Below, one piece after another: positions 19,134 to 31,602 of a DNA stretch of 64,000 nucleotides (its first letter is position 1; every line of letters begins with the position of its first letter). Origin of the DNA: Ophiocordyceps camponoti-saundersi (nom. inval.) (lineage: Eukaryota > Ascomycota > Sordariomycetes > Hypocreales > Ophiocordycipitaceae); NCBI GenBank assembly GCA_003339415.1, contig PDHQ01000038.1:134739-198738 (forward strand). The letters are read 5' to 3'. The notes below the pieces were generated by a model, which ran no database searches, was not told where the DNA came from, and saw nothing but the letters and a program-made list of their open reading frames with translations. The position numbers and the translations under genes are program-made.

Positions 19134-21123
19134 TCATTGGCCTGCCCCAGGCAGAGGCCTCGGCCCAACAATCTGCCTCCGTCCCGCCCCGATGCCCTGC
19201 GATCCGCGGTTCTGACTATCGCCGCCCGTGTATCCGGCCCACTGACCGACGTCCCAACGGCCACCGACGCCGTCCACGCCGTCCGACGAACGGGCCGCCT
19301 TGGCCGTCTCCTTCTGCGCCTCTTCCCACTCTCGCTGACGCTGTCTTTCGAGCTCCATTTCGCGCTCGAGGAGGGAGGATTTGGAAGTCGTCGGCCGACC
19401 GGTTGAAGAGGGGGCCGTGGCTGCCGTCGTCGCCGTCGTCGCCGTCATGGTCGACGTCGTCGTCCGGCTCGAGGGCGAAAAGGAGAGTCGTTTCGGCTCC
19501 GGCAACGGCCGGCTGCTGCTGCTGCGGTTGCTGGGGGGGCTTCGTACCTTGGGTGAAGTGATGGACGAGGAGGAGGACGTCGTCGGGTCGGGCAAAGGTC
19601 GGGGCGAAGACACGAGCTTCTTCTTTTCGTCGCTGTCGTTGCCCGGTGGCGTCTGGAGGACCTCGCGCTCGTCTCTCGACCAAGAATCGACGCGCGACTT
19701 GGGGCGACGATCGCCGACGGTGCGGCTGCCGGATCCGGTGCGTGAGAGACGCTCGCGTTCGTACTCGGCCTCGCGCTCGCGTGCCAAAGCCAGCTCCTTC
19801 TCGAGTTGCTTAACACGGCTGCCGGCCTCGTTTGCTTCGTCGTCGTCATCGTAGCCGTCGTCGTCGCCGCCGCCGCCGTCGCGTTCGGCGCGGTACTGGC
19901 TTAGGAACTGGCCGCGCAGTCGGTTGTCGTTGCGGCTCCTCACGCGCTGCCGCTCTTCTTCCAGCCGGGCCTGCGCTTCTTGTTCTTCCTGGCGACGCTT
20001 CTGCTCCGTTAGCTGCCACTGACGCTCCTGTTCGTCCCACTTGCGCTGTTCCTCTTCCGTCTTACGACGCTCTTCTTGACGCAGACGCTCCGTCTCCTCT
20101 TCCCATCTGCGCTCCTCCTCCCGCCTGGCCTCTTCTTCCTCGTCGGCGATGCGGCGGCGCTGCGAATCCTGGGCTTCCTGCCGGTCACGCTCCTCCGCCT
20201 CCTTACGGCGACGCTCCTTTTCCACCAGGCTCGGCACTTTAGGTCCCGCGACCGTGATCTGGCGGCGGCCGCCAAAGGAAATGCCCAGGTTGCCCTGGCT
20301 GGCACCGCCCATGTAGCCGTACTGTGAGATGTTCCAGGCCGGCGCCGTGGCTACCTCCTGGTCCTTCCGGCTCCAACTGCTGACCAGGCCGGGCGAACTG
20401 CTGCCGCCATTGGACGGACTCTTGGGCCGGGATTTGCTCGGACTCCAGCGGCCGGAAGCCGAGTCGCCTGTGCGAACGGAAAGAGATGGCACGCAGCTGC
20501 CGTGAGCGGCGGACGAGCCGTTACTGGCCATGGACGCGCCCCTGTGGCGAGGCTGCTCCGGGGTGACGGGCCCAGTAACCTCCGGGCTCAGCCCACCCGC
20601 GGTGCGCGGTCGGGGTCCGATGGTGGTCGGGAAGCTGTTCGGGGCGAGGGCGTGGGCGGCTCTGCTAAAGGCGCCGAGGCATTGCAGCACCTGAGCCGGA
20701 TCCTTTTGTTCGTACAAGTCGACGGTCAGAAACATGTCGTGCTGGTGCAGGCCGAGGGGCGGCATCTGGCAGGCGCGGAGGAAATGCGAGATATTCTCCA
20801 TCTGAACAAAAGGCATCGCTGACTTCTTGAATTTGACGCCGGGAGGCGGGAGAAGGAGATTGACAAGCCTATAAGCGAGAGACGCGCGTTGGTGAGCCCA
20901 TTCATTTGAACCTGTTCGAAGGGGAAGGGTGTTTGTGTGTGTGTTCGCAGACTTACCTGCAAAGCGCGACGCCATCCTTGAGGCCCTCGAGCAAATCCGA
21001 CGAAGGCAACTTGTCGCCGAGGATATCTTCGACCCAAGCGCGAGCCTCGGCAGCGGCGGCAGGCGTATATTTCTCGAGGCGCATTTTGCGCAAGTCCTTA
21101 TCGAGGGACGTGACGGAAGCCAT
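19134..21123 (-). CDS. Long calponin-homology protein with two calponin repeats and a coiled coil
   Basis: Two exons, 20957-21123 and 19134-20868 (88-bp intron with GTAAGT donor and TATAG acceptor), 633 residues. An N-terminal type-3 calponin-homology domain (about 18-130) includes LKDGVALCRLVNLLLP across the splice junction and ENISHFLRAC. One calponin repeat, GGASQGNLGISFGGRRQI, lies at about 240-260, and a second, degenerate one (GSQGIGAGRRQIVGP) ends the protein at about 605-625. Between them is a charged Glu/Arg/Gln coiled coil (about 265-395) and a disordered region. Likely an actin-bundling transgelin/Scp1-like cortical protein; Scp1 itself has only about 200 residues, so the coiled-coil insertion is the notable addition. 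Confidence 0.9.
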
Positions 21124-21931
21124 GTTTTCTTTTGTCGGCAACCAACTTGATCTGACTGGTGAGATGAAAAGACAGGTGTAGCCCTGGTCTGGCAGGGTTG
21201 GTTGAAGAAAATGGGCACAGGCCCTGTTTCTTTCCCCTACACTTTTTTTCTCGCCCCTCCGTCTCCCCCCTCCTCTCTCTCTCTCTCTCTCTCCTCTCTC
21301 TTCTCTCCTTTCCTTAAAGGTAGAAAGAGCCCGTTCAGGCGTCAACGGGCACGTCCGGAATGCTGTCGTAAGCCCAGGATTACCAGCCTGGTATTTGGCG
21401 CATAGCGTAGAGGTCGGACCCCCCCTGCTATGTTTTTTTTTTTCGTCCTTCCCCTTTCCTCAGCGGGAAGAAGAAGCGGGTCTCCGTAACCGATGAGACA
21501 GGCTTGAGATGATCGTAAACAAGAAGAAGGAGCGGTTAGATGAAGAGGGAACTGATGAAGAAGAAGATCAAGGGGAAGGAAGAAAAAAAGGAACAACAAA
21601 GAAAACAAGGAGCCACGCGTTGGTTTCTTCACATACATACGGATAGAGACGGCGGAGGGACTCGGGCTTGCATGATCTTTCGTCCTGTTTCAGCCGGCCC
21701 GATGACGTAAGGCACTAGACCTTAGGTCGCGGGCCCGTGGGAGATGTACTCTGGGAGATGGTGAGATGAGGCGGTGCTTGACATGAGCTGTGGCGGTGTA
21801 TAGTTTGTTCTGTGGCGTCACCTTTCACCATCATCACCATCATCGTCATGAACAGCTTGTTTCCTCCACCTCTCCCCAAACAACGAAAATCCTCCTTCCC
21901 CTCCTCTCATCAAAGTCTCGAGTACAAAGCA
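21124..21931. other. Divergent promoter between calponin-like and NDUFAF2-like genes
   Basis: Includes a CT tract (about 21262-21310) upstream of the calponin-like gene and a CATCAC-rich stretch just before the plus-strand gene. No further gene. Confidence 0.6.
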
Positions 21932-22545
21932 ATGCCGCCCTCATCCGTCGGCCTCCTCGCCCGAGCCTGGTACAGCTGGAAATCCCTCCGTCTCCCCTGG
22001 CGCAAGCGCTTCCTCGCCGGTAAGCTCAAGACACTCTTTTTCTTTCCTTTACATACCAATTTACCCACCCACCCACCTACTTCCGTCTCCTTGCTCAACT
22101 CCTCTGATGATAATGGCCATCAGGCTACGACCTGTCTGGAAACACATACTGGGAATTCCGCCTCACCTCCCGCGGCGCCCCGACGAAAGATGCCGTCCGA
22201 GGCGAGCCCTGGCGACGCATCGTCACCTATCCGCGATCGACGCCCTACTCCGACGTAAAGGTCAGCCCGCTATGGCACCAGTGGCTTCGTCATCAACGTC
22301 GCGAGGCGCCCTCTCTCGAAGAGCAGCGTCACGACGTCCTGCGACAAGAGCAGGTCAAGCAGCTCGCCGCCGAAGCAGACGCAAGGTGGGAGGCCAAGCC
22401 TCGCCTCCTAAACGACACGCCCAAGCAGCAGAAGAAGCAGGGGGTCGACGACCCGCGGCCTTTGCTGAATACTCGAGCGCCCGGCGAGACCTGGCAGCCA
22501 GCTTCTTGGAGTCCAGCGGGGCAGAATAAGGAGAGGCAATCGTGA
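21932..22545 (+). CDS. Mitochondrial complex I assembly factor NDUFAF2-like
   Basis: Exons 21932-22019 and 22124-22545 (104-bp GT-AG intron, phase 1), 169 residues. The N-terminus WYSWKSLRLPWRKRFLAGYDLSG continues over the splice junction into NTYWEFR, and PWRRIVTYP plus VSPLWHQWLRH follow; these are the core motifs of the NDUFA12/NDUFAF2 (B17.2L) family. The extended, charged C-terminus and absence of the shorter NDUFA12 ending favour the assembly factor over the structural subunit. It would act in the mitochondrial matrix during late assembly of NADH:ubiquinone oxidoreductase. ATGs further upstream in the same frame (21812, 21848) are possible but lack family similarity. Confidence 0.85.
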
Positions 22546-22767
22546 CTGTTCCCTTTCGAGTCCATCATCGAGTCATTGTGTCATACATATTGTAACATGA
22601 AGCTCCGCAACGAGCGCACGAGCGCCCTACAAGTCTCCCCTGATGCTACTGGTTCAACAAATAAACGCCCCCGTCACCAAACCCATGCGTATCCGCTTCC
22701 GATGTAGCAAGTCCGCCGGCTCAAAAGAAAAATCGAAACAAGTCCCATGGCATGCAAACAGAAAATA

Positions 22768-24594
22768 TCATGACTCCTCTCTCTCCTCCGACTCGGCGCA
22801 TTCTTTGAGAAGGTCCAACAAGATACGAATCCGCTCGGCAGAGTTATTCAAGACGTCTCGAGCCGCGACGTCACCCGCGTCTGCTCGCGCCTTTCCCGTC
22901 CGCTTCGACGTCGATTTGGTCTCTCGCGCCTCGATGCCCTTGACGGCCGCCTCGGCGAAGCTGTCCGAGTACTCCAACATGTCGCAGTTCCAAAGCAGCT
23001 GCATGGCATGCTCCACCACGAGCGAGAGCTTGGCGTTGTCCTCGAGCCCGACAGTGTTGGCCGGCCAGAGGATGTAGCAGTGCTCCAGCATCGGCATCGT
23101 CAGACCGCCCAGCGCATCGTTCTCCGCATCCACCTTGCTCGGGTCCTTGTGTTTCGCAGGGAGGAGCAGGTGGAACAGCTCCTTGGCGATGGTGACGTGC
23201 GCTTCCGGAGGCAGCGGGTTCTCCCTCTGCGAGACGAGTAGCGAGAACATGGGCAGGGGAAGCGTCTTGATGGCCACCGCAAAGTTCTCGTATAGCCGGT
23301 TGAGCTCGTCCCGTCTGCGGAGCGCGCACGCGGCGGCCGACAAGCGGGCGAAGAACCTCAGCCGCAGCGGGACGGACTCGGCCAGGCCGGGGCTCGAGCA
23401 GCCGAAGGGTACGTCCTTGCGCACGCCACGAGGCTTTTGCGGCGTCGGCGGTTCAGACACGCCGGATGAGATGGAGTTCTCGTCGAGGTAGTCGCCAAAC
23501 TTGTCGTTTTGCAGGTCGAGCTTCTCCCTCTTCCGCTTCTTGGACGTCTTTCCCGGGCCCCTCGGCTCCTTCTCGAAGACCTCGGGAAAGGCCGACGTCG
23601 ATAGGTCCCCGCCGTCGGCGAAGAGGGCCTTGGTGATACGCTTGAGTCCCGGCTGGCGACCGTCCCGCTGATCCATGTACATGGCGATTATGGACTGAGC
23701 GCGAGACGTGATCGGTTCCTCGTCGCCTTCATTGGCCTCGTGGGCCTCGGCATCAAGTCTCGTCCTCTCCTCCCAATCTGCGTCCAAGAGGTCAAGCATA
23801 AACTCTAGCCAGACCTTCCAATAGCGCCATCGCCGCGGGTGATTGACCGCCGTGTTGAAAGCCCAACCCACCGTCGACCACAGATCCTGACCCCTCCCCC
23901 AGACGCTATTCTCGCCCGCCATGGATCCTCGCAAGCCATCCTCCTCGTCCGTGTCGCTATCCCCCGACGCCTCGCCGTGATCCGCCCCGCCCCGCCCCTG
24001 ACGAGACGAAAGCGTCCTCCCGAAGCGAAAGGCGGCCCGAAACCCCCCGTTGACCGGTCCGACGACAGCAAGCAGGTTGCGCAGATAGCCGAGCGCCAGC
24101 GTCGCAACGGCCACCTGCTCCGACTTCTCCGCACGCGTCGTATGCATGGGGTGGACGGTAAGCGTAGCCATCAGCGCGATATGACTGGGCGGCGGAACCG
24201 GCACTCTCTTCTTTGTTTTCGATGACGACGAGGATGACGACGAGCCCACCAGGCCAGCGCCCAGCGTGCTATTGAGGAGGTTGGCAGCGCAAACGTCTTT
24301 GATCCCATTTCAATTCGGCACGAAACAGAAAAGAAACAAGTTCATCATCCCCACCCCCAACAAGTCAGCCTAGGAATTCTCCCGACGAGCACCCTTTTGT
24401 CGTCGTCTCTCACAGAGCTGCTCCTCGAGGAAGATGCGGCAGTGTTCCTGTAGCTCGCGCGGGAGCGGCCGCGTCTCGTGATAGGCCTTGACCGCTACCG
24501 CCGCGCTCGATGACGAAGCCGACGGGTCCGAGTCATTGGCCGTGTAAAAAGACGCTGATATCGAACTCGGGGTGAGGGGCGAGATCAAGGCCAT
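22768..24594 (-). CDS. Conserved fungal protein of unknown function
   Basis: Two exons, 24393-24594 and 22768-24296, joined through a 96-bp phase-1 intron so that RRRQK runs into DVCAANLLNS; 576 residues. Predominantly alpha-helical, with a conserved-looking block HIALMATLTVHPMHTTRAE followed by helices, a WRYWKVWLEFMLDLLDADWEER segment, a central basic KKRKREK patch that may be a nuclear localisation signal, and a helical C-terminal half (LRLRFFARLSAAACAL, MLEHCYILWPANTVGL). I do not recognise a named family. Helical-repeat character plus the basic patch would fit a nuclear or nucleolar scaffold, as a guess. The intron acceptor is AAAG rather than YAG, but frame and continuity support it. 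Confidence 0.7.
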
Positions 24595-25099
24595 GATGGC
24601 TCTCGTCCGAGAAGGATACGAGCGCCCGCCGAGTTGCGCAATTAAGAGACGCGTGTCTTTGGCGTCAGAGGTGAGAGTGTACGGATACGGTATGCATTTT
24701 TCGCGTAGTGGGATGCCTGGTGGAGCCCGGGCACACGTGCTGCTTTGCATAAGCAATTATATTCGTACACCTACTATGTGCACATAGATACATAGGTACA
24801 GGCAGGTACAAAAGTGCACACCTCGGTGTAACCGTGCGAGACTGACTTCCATCTTCCCCCATCAGGTTGCTGAAGCGCACACATACCTAGATCCATCTCG
24901 ATGCTGAGACGTAAACAGCCACTCCCTCTCCCTCCCAAAATTGCACAGCAATGTGTGAATAAAGAACCATTATCGCTTTATCCGAATCGAAAAAAAAAGA
25001 GACTCACAATCTCATCCTTCTCTAGTATGCCAGGACACCTCGCTTACATGTATGCGCTTCCGGGATGCATTTATATGTATAAACCCTTTCAACGCTGCG
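24595..25099. other. Spacer between two minus-strand genes
   Basis: Promoter side of the gene at 22768-24594 and 3' side of the transporter gene. Short TACA/GTAC motifs around 24760-24800. No gene seen. Confidence 0.6.
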
Positions 25100-26863
25100 T
25101 CATGCCTTCCCTCCGTCGTGCGGCGTCGTCTTCTCCGCTTCATCTGCCTCTGTTGTCGCCTCGTCCTCCGTCATTTGCGTCTCCTTCGCACGCACAAGTT
25201 CGAGTATTTGTGCGGCCTCGGCGGCGTACTTGCATCTCAGACGGAAACCGGCGCCGTACCGGTAGAAGAGGAAGGGAAACGGCACGCAGGCAAGTGCCAA
25301 GAAAGCCGGGATCGAACTCGCCCAGTTCGTGCCGAGACCTTCGTACATGTACGTCGTGAAGAGGGGGAAAATGGCACCGAACAGCGAGCGGAGGACCGAG
25401 TTGGCGGCGAGGGCGGAAGCGGCAAAGACGACATCTGGATGTTTCCTGTCAGCTCCTCGGCGCCCACAGTCATCAGGGTTCGGTCACACATACATGAATC
25501 GATGAGATAGTTCATCAAAGACAAAAAGACCAGGACGATGCCCGAGGCGAAGAAGGCTGAGCCGATGATGGGTAGCACCCAGTGGACCGTCGGCCCATTT
25601 GTCCAGGCGAACCAGAAGAGCCCTATCGGAAGCAGTATGGATCCGACCAGGGCCGGAGGTAGACGAGCCTCGGGCGGGGGTGTGCCGTGGAAGCGGACCA
25701 CAACCTTTCGGAAGCGCTTGTCGTCGTACAAGCTTCCAGCCAGAGCGACAGCCATACCGACGGCAATTCCGCAAAAGGCCAGGCCGCCGATGCCGGGTGA
25801 CCATCCCCTTCCTTTTTGGAAGACGATGGGGAAAGCAGCAAAGCACATGTACAGTGTGCCGTAGATGATGGCCATGTACAGCGACGTCAAGAGGACGATG
25901 GGCTCTAAAAAGAGGAGAAGCCAGGGTCGGGAGAGGGCGACTTTGAATTGGGCGGCGACGGTGGTCTTGGGACGTCCGGCGTCGAGCTTAGAAACGTAGA
26001 CCTTGCCCGTCTTGCGTGACAGGGCGGCGGCACGCTCTCGAAGCAGGAAGGGCGCATACGTCTCGGGGCAGATGGCGGAATTGAGTATCCAGAGGACGCC
26101 GGAGAAGACGGCCATCAAGCCCTCGACCCAGCGCCAGCCGGCGGCCTGACCGAGGAACCCACCTGCTATGGGACCTATGCAACAAGACGGCGTGAGCAAC
26201 AGTCTAACAGACGAGCGGAAGAGGACTTGTCTCACCAAGGGCGGGACCGAGGAAAGGGGCCAAGGCAAAGACGCTGGTAGCGAGGCCTCGCTCCTCGGCT
26301 GAGAACATGTCGGCAATGACACCGCCAGCATTGGTCAGGGGCGAGGAGCCGAAGGCGCCGGCGAAGAAGCGAAGTACAATCAGGGCAGGCATGGACGGTG
26401 CGCCGGCGGCAGCGGCATTGAAGGCGGTCAAGGCCATGTAGGTGACGAAGAAGATTCGCTGACGGCCGTAAAGCTCAGACAAAGGGGCCCATATCAGAGG
26501 CCCAATGGCAAAGCCCAAGACGAACATGGAGACTCCGAGGATGACGACCTCGGACGACACATCGAATTCGGCCCTTATGTAGCCGGCACCGCCCGAGTAG
26601 GCGGAGCTGGCGAAGGCCACGGCCAGGGTAGAAAAGGCGGCGAGCCAGGTGATGAGCCACTTGAAAGGTCTGGCGAAGGTCATGGGGTTACGAGCATCGT
26701 TGGGGAGAAAGTCGACGATGAAGGGCGACTGGGGTGTGCCATGACCGGGATACTTGAAAGCGAGGGCAGCATCGTCGGCACCGGCCGGGTCGAGAAGAGT
26801 AGAGAAGTGAGAGGCCCTGGCGGCGGGAGGACGCAGGGCTTCGATATCGCCGTGGCCGTCCAT
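25100..26863 (-). CDS. MFS drug:H+ antiporter (DHA1-type) transporter
   Basis: Three exons, 26236-26863, 25494-26174 and 25100-25434, with introns of 61 and 59 bp; 547 residues. Twelve hydrophobic segments are readable, six in exon 1 to early exon 2 and six after the central loop. [10 protein letters not shown] is the loop 2-3 motif A, and [16 protein letters not shown] across intron 1 corresponds to the motif C region of antiporters. [20 protein letters not shown] across intron 2 is typical of fungal DHA1 proteins. It probably exports hydrophobic toxicants, polyamines or a secondary metabolite at the plasma membrane by proton exchange. No biosynthetic cluster surrounds it, so general drug efflux is more likely than cluster-specific export. 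Confidence 0.9.
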
Positions 26864-29231
26864 GGCCAGACGAAGTTGGACGAGGGTTTCGTTGTTGGTG
26901 TGTTTTCTGTTTTGTTTCGTTTGGTATTGAGAGATGAGAAAACGAAGATGAAGGACAAGAGAAGGAGAGGGAGGAGGAGGAGGTGAGAGGGATATGAGAG
27001 ATGTACGAGTTGAAGAAGATGGGAAAGAAAGAGCGGAATGTGACGATAAGGAATTCTGGCGCTGCAGTTGGTGGAGGAAGTGGTGGCAGATGACAATGGG
27101 AATCGAGAGGAAAAGGAAGTCGACAAATTGGAGTCAGGGTCGAGGGAGAGACAGTTGGGAGGGGCGAGGAGGAGATGCGGAGGAGGAGGAGGAGGAGGAG
27201 GGGAAGAGAGGGGGGGGGAAAGGCTTCGAGATGTATGTATGTATGAAGAAGAATAGAGATGTATGTAAGTAAACGAAAAAACAAGCGGAAGGTGCAGTCG
27301 ATGCAGATGCAGACAATAGATAAAGTATAGAAAAAAAAAAAGGCAAGAGCCGCCGTTGGCGAAATAAAAACAAGCTCGTCCCTCCAACAGCAAAAGCTGA
27401 AGCCCCGATGCCGACGCCGATCAACGGGACGGACAGACGGGAATAGAGACAGAACCGAACGAAGAGAGCCAAGCAAGGTAAAGGGTGATGGATAGAAAAG
27501 GGACTAAAGCGGCCCAACTACCGAGGCGCGGCTTTTTTTTTTTTTTTTTTCACACACCCCCCCCTTCCCTGTCGCACCCCTGGGGCGGAACAGGGTTCTT
27601 CTTCTTTGAGAGGTCACACGGAAGGAAAAAGAATGAATGAGCGAGTTGAAGACTGTGGAAGGGGGAAAAGAAAGGGAGGAAATCTGAAAGAGAGATACGG
27701 GGGTTGTGGAAGAGGGTGGAAGGGGGGGAGTTGTCTACCTACTTATATGGATGGGATGTTCGTAGATTCCTCGATGGGAGTCGTCGATGACGCTTTGTTT
27801 GTATTTACCCGCCTGTCATTAAGAAGAGAAAAAAGGAAAGAAGAAAAGCTACGATTTTCTTGAAATTCAAAGGAAATTCCCCTCCCTATCCCGCGGCTCT
27901 CTGCCGAAAGGCTTCACAACACACACACGTACCGGTGAAAACCGGGCACCGACAGAAGCGAGATCGCAGGCTCTCATTTCAACGACCCGTGGCGAATGAT
28001 CCGACAGTCCGGGTGGCTACAGTTTCTTTTTATTTTTCCTCTGAAAGAAAAAGAAAGGAAAGAACAAAAAAACCGTCGTCTTGTCTTCCCGTCCTGCTGG
28101 GTGACAGTCCTACATACGACTTGACTCCCCTACCCGTGCAAGTTATTGTACATACATGCATACATACATACATGCAGGCATTTGTTTACTCCACTCCTCC
28201 TTCATGCGTGTGTCACTACCCGTAACCTAACCCCCCCCCCTTCTCCGTCGTTATATCCGGGATGGGGGATGGGATCAACCAGTCGTCGGACTTTGCACGG
28301 GCTGCCTCCGGGCGTACATACCTACCTACCTACCTGCCTACCTGCCTTACTCCTACCTGCTTGTCTACCTAAACACACACACACACACACATACAACGGA
28401 TGACAGACGGAATAACATGCCCCCCCCCCCTTCCTCTCCCCCCCTCCCTGTCAATGGCTTTTGCCCTCCCCCCTCCCCCTCCTTTTCGGCCCTTTCTCGC
28501 CTTCTTGTGTGCTGTACGCTTCCTACCAAGGAGAGAAAGTTTGCGAGTGAGTAAGGCGGTGAAAGCAGATACACTCATACATATGTAATGATGATTCGCA
28601 TATTTTTCATCAACGACGCATATCAATCGCTAAGTAGCTATCAATCAACATCATCATCATCATCTCACCCGAATCTCGGTCCCTTCCGGACCCCCCCCAA
28701 GGATCGCAGTTCACCACGACTGTTTTTTATACTTCTGACGTCGTACATTAGTTGACTCTTATCCTAACTCCGTACGGATTACTTTCTCTCTCTCTCTCTT
28801 CCCCTTCCAACCCACACCACAGCCCCCTCCCTGGTGCGGCACATGTGTACATACATACATACCTCATGTGTATGCATGTAGTCTGAAAACAGCTCCGATC
28901 GTCGGCGCCACGCATCATGTACATTATTCGTGAGAAAAGGGCACACAGGAAAATGCACGACAGGCGTGACATGGAGTCACCCGCCTTGATTTCCCTTCTT
29001 TATTTCACTTTTCTTCCCTTTTTCTTCCTTCTTGCGTAATTTCTTTTAATCGTACCCGTTTTATTTCCTTTTTCTTCTATCCTTTCTTCTTTATTATTTA
29101 GTTCCCTTTCCCTTTCGTCTCGTTGCCTCGGTAAGTAAAGTAGTTAGGCAGCTACTAATCCGTAGATAAATTAACGAGGACATAAGAGGTGAACAAGGTG
29201 TTTGTTTTCTTCTCCGGCCCCTCGGGATGCT
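26864..29231. other. Long repeat-rich spacer
   Basis: The transporter leader is purine-rich on the plus strand (26900-27240). A T-run (27533-27550), TACA clusters (28148-28175, 28850-28863), a TACC cluster (28319-28350), an AC tract (28374-28391), poly-C (28421-28430) and an ACTCCGTAC motif (28767-28775) follow. Open frames are compositionally biased and unsupported. Confidence 0.6.
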
Positions 29232-31068
29232 TTAATCCCCGAACCCGCCCCACTCGTCGTCATCGTCGTCGTCTGAATCTCCGTCCGGCCCCGCTTCTTG
29301 GCTTCCGGCATCGCTCTCCACTTTTTCTTCTCCTCCTCCTCCTTCTCCACCTACTTCTCCACCATCCGCTTCCATCATCAGCCCCACGGCGTCTCCGCCC
29401 GCCTTCAATGTCGGCATCCCCAGAACATCTCGCACAATCCTTCCGCGCTCGTCTCGCACGTACGGACCCGGATCGGACCCCGTCTCCTCTCCGCCGTCCC
29501 GGCAGAATGCGGCGACGAAGAAGCCCATGGTGCCCCGCCCGTCGTCCTTGTAGCATCGGATGCACCCGTCTGCCACCTCCGCGTCGCCTTCGCACTCTTC
29601 CTTCAGCCCTCGCACCGGCCATTCCCTCATCCCCCTAACCTGCTGGTCTCTCGCAAGAACGCGCCAACCTCGCGTGCGAGCAACGTCTGACTTGAGTGCC
29701 TCCATCACCACCCTCTCGTTTTCTTCCGCGTAGACGGAGCACGTAGAGTATGTCACCTTCTTCGCCGCTGGAAAGCGGAACGCGTGCAGCAGCAGCGTCA
29801 GCTGAAAGCCTGATAACGCCCTTAAACGCCCGCTGAGGTCTTTCTCCGACTTGACCACCGTCTCGTTACCCTCGTCGTCCCGCACCACTTTAATCTTCTT
29901 ATCCGGCCCATCAGCCCCGATATCGGCCTCCCTCTTCTTGCGTTTCTTCCCCGTCGGCATCTCCGGCGTGCCCGGCAGGAAAAGTTGCGGCATCGAGTCT
30001 CGGCCGATGATGCCGCTACCCGAGCAGCTGGGGTCGAGAAGCAAGGCGCCCACCTTGCTGTACCTGTCGCCGTGCGGATCGACCAGTAGAAAATCTTGCG
30101 CGAAGCCGACGCGCGTCATCTTCTTGCATCCCGATGCGCGCACCCTTTCGTCCAGCGTCTGCGCCCGCCTTGCGTCTTTTTCGAACGCAAAGATGGTCTG
30201 CGGCTCCGAAGCCAATTCTGGCCGGTGGGTCTCGAGGATGGATGCAAGGTGACTGGTCTTGTTGCCAGGGGCGGCGCAGGCATCAATGACGTCTCCATCC
30301 TCGGATCGAGGGTCCAGAAGATAGGCCGGAAAACACGACGCCTTGTCCTGCAGGATGATCTTACCGGACGAGTAAGCCTCGGTCTTGGTCAAGTCGATAC
30401 CCGGTGTGATTGCGACGAGGTTGGGGACGTGAGTGTCAATGTAGATGTGTCTATCTGATTTGGAGACGACGTCGGCCACGCTCATCGCCCGGATGTAGGA
30501 TGCGAATGTCGTTTCTAGCTGCTCCTCGACACTGCTCTTGAGCGCATTGATCCGCACCCAACGCGGATAGGCCGTCTCCTCCCCGGCAGCCGCCTCATGG
30601 ACATGCGCAGCCAGATCTTGGAGCGACGATGCCCGCCGCCGCAGTCGAGCTCGCGTGAGTTCAGACTTGAGGCGGCCCTTGTGCCTCTCAACACTGGTCC
30701 TGAGCCCATGATTCTGTGCCAGGGCAATGCCGCGCTTGGACAGTAACAGGTCATGGACCAGAAGAAGAGACAGAACCGGCGTCAGCTGAAGCAGAGTTTT
30801 TTAAGCGACAGACGCGCGTGGTCAGTGTGAGTGATCGAGGAAGGAAGAGCTAAAAAGGGCCAACCTTGCGCTCGTGCTTCAGCAGCTCGGCCGCCTCAAT
30901 CACCTCCTTGAGTACAGAGCTCCATTTCGTCGTCTCGACGACCAGGGCATATAGTTGACTCGGCTGCGACTTGAACGTCTTCCTGTTGCCGAAGACGTGC
31001 GATTTGAGACTACCGCCTTCAGACTGAGCCGTGGTCAGGATATCGGCAGCCTCGTGATAAAGGGACAT
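29232..31068 (-). CDS. rcm1: 25S rRNA m5C methyltransferase Rcm1/NSUN5
   Basis: Two exons, 30865-31068 and 29232-30785 (79-bp intron, GTTGGC donor), 585 residues. The Rossmann methyltransferase core carries DACAAPGNKT (236-245, cofactor loop), DPSCSGSG (319-326) and STCSVYAEENE (415-425). The two cysteines of DPSC and STCS are the pair used by RNA m5C methyltransferases, with the second as nucleophile. The N-terminus EAADIL...LTPVLSLLLVHDLLLSKRGIA is characteristic of the Rcm1/NSUN5 branch, which modifies a single cytosine of large-subunit rRNA in the nucleolus. A lysine-rich insertion (KKRKKRE) and a very acidic tail ending WGGFGD are fungal additions. The N-terminal Met follows no in-frame alternative. 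Confidence 0.92.
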
Positions 31069-31602
31069 TATCTAGGTATTTTTGCACAAAGCGAGGCTGC
31101 GATTCTTCGTCGAGGTTATCCAAACTCGATTTAACCGTGGATCAAGCGGTGCATGTGCAGGGACTGTATGAGACACTGTACGACGCTATCCCCATCGGCA
31201 TCTACCTAGTCTCCTCCCCCCGCGGGCGACGGCGGCGGCCCCCTTGGATGAAAGCGCTGAATCCTCCGAGACAAGCATACGTCCAATGGAAGGCAAAGAG
31301 CAATTACATGCATCTTTAAAGTGAGACCGCCACCGCGGCAGTTTGTGAGTCTACAGCCTAAAAAGCCGGGTCTCACGGCCCGAGCTGTCAAGGGTGGAAG
31401 AAGGAATCATATGCATTGATAGTGGCGATGCCGCCCCCCCCTTTTTTTTTCTCTGCTCGGCTACATATGACAACTGCTTTTTTTCTGCCCAATGTCCAAA
31501 CAGCGGCAGGGAAAATATTTACAGGGTGAAAAGAAAGGAAACTCCGTACAGCATCCCCGTTCCTGCACGATCACCGAAGCGGATACTCCCAACCGCTTTT
31601 AC
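31069..31602. other. Spacer between Rcm1 and the DUF1996-WSC gene
   Basis: Rcm1 promoter side and 3' region of the next minus-strand gene. Contains one ACTCCGTAC motif (31541-31549). Short frames are unsupported. Confidence 0.6.

Noticed and set aside
24370..24756. Separate 128-codon gene upstream of the conserved minus-strand protein
   Set aside because: It reads as the first exon of that gene; splicing at 24392/24297 restores an unbroken frame across the intron.
26688..27476. Minus-strand frame of 262 codons upstream of the MFS gene
   Set aside because: Translation of CT-rich leader plus shifted-frame MFS exon; no domain, no start context.
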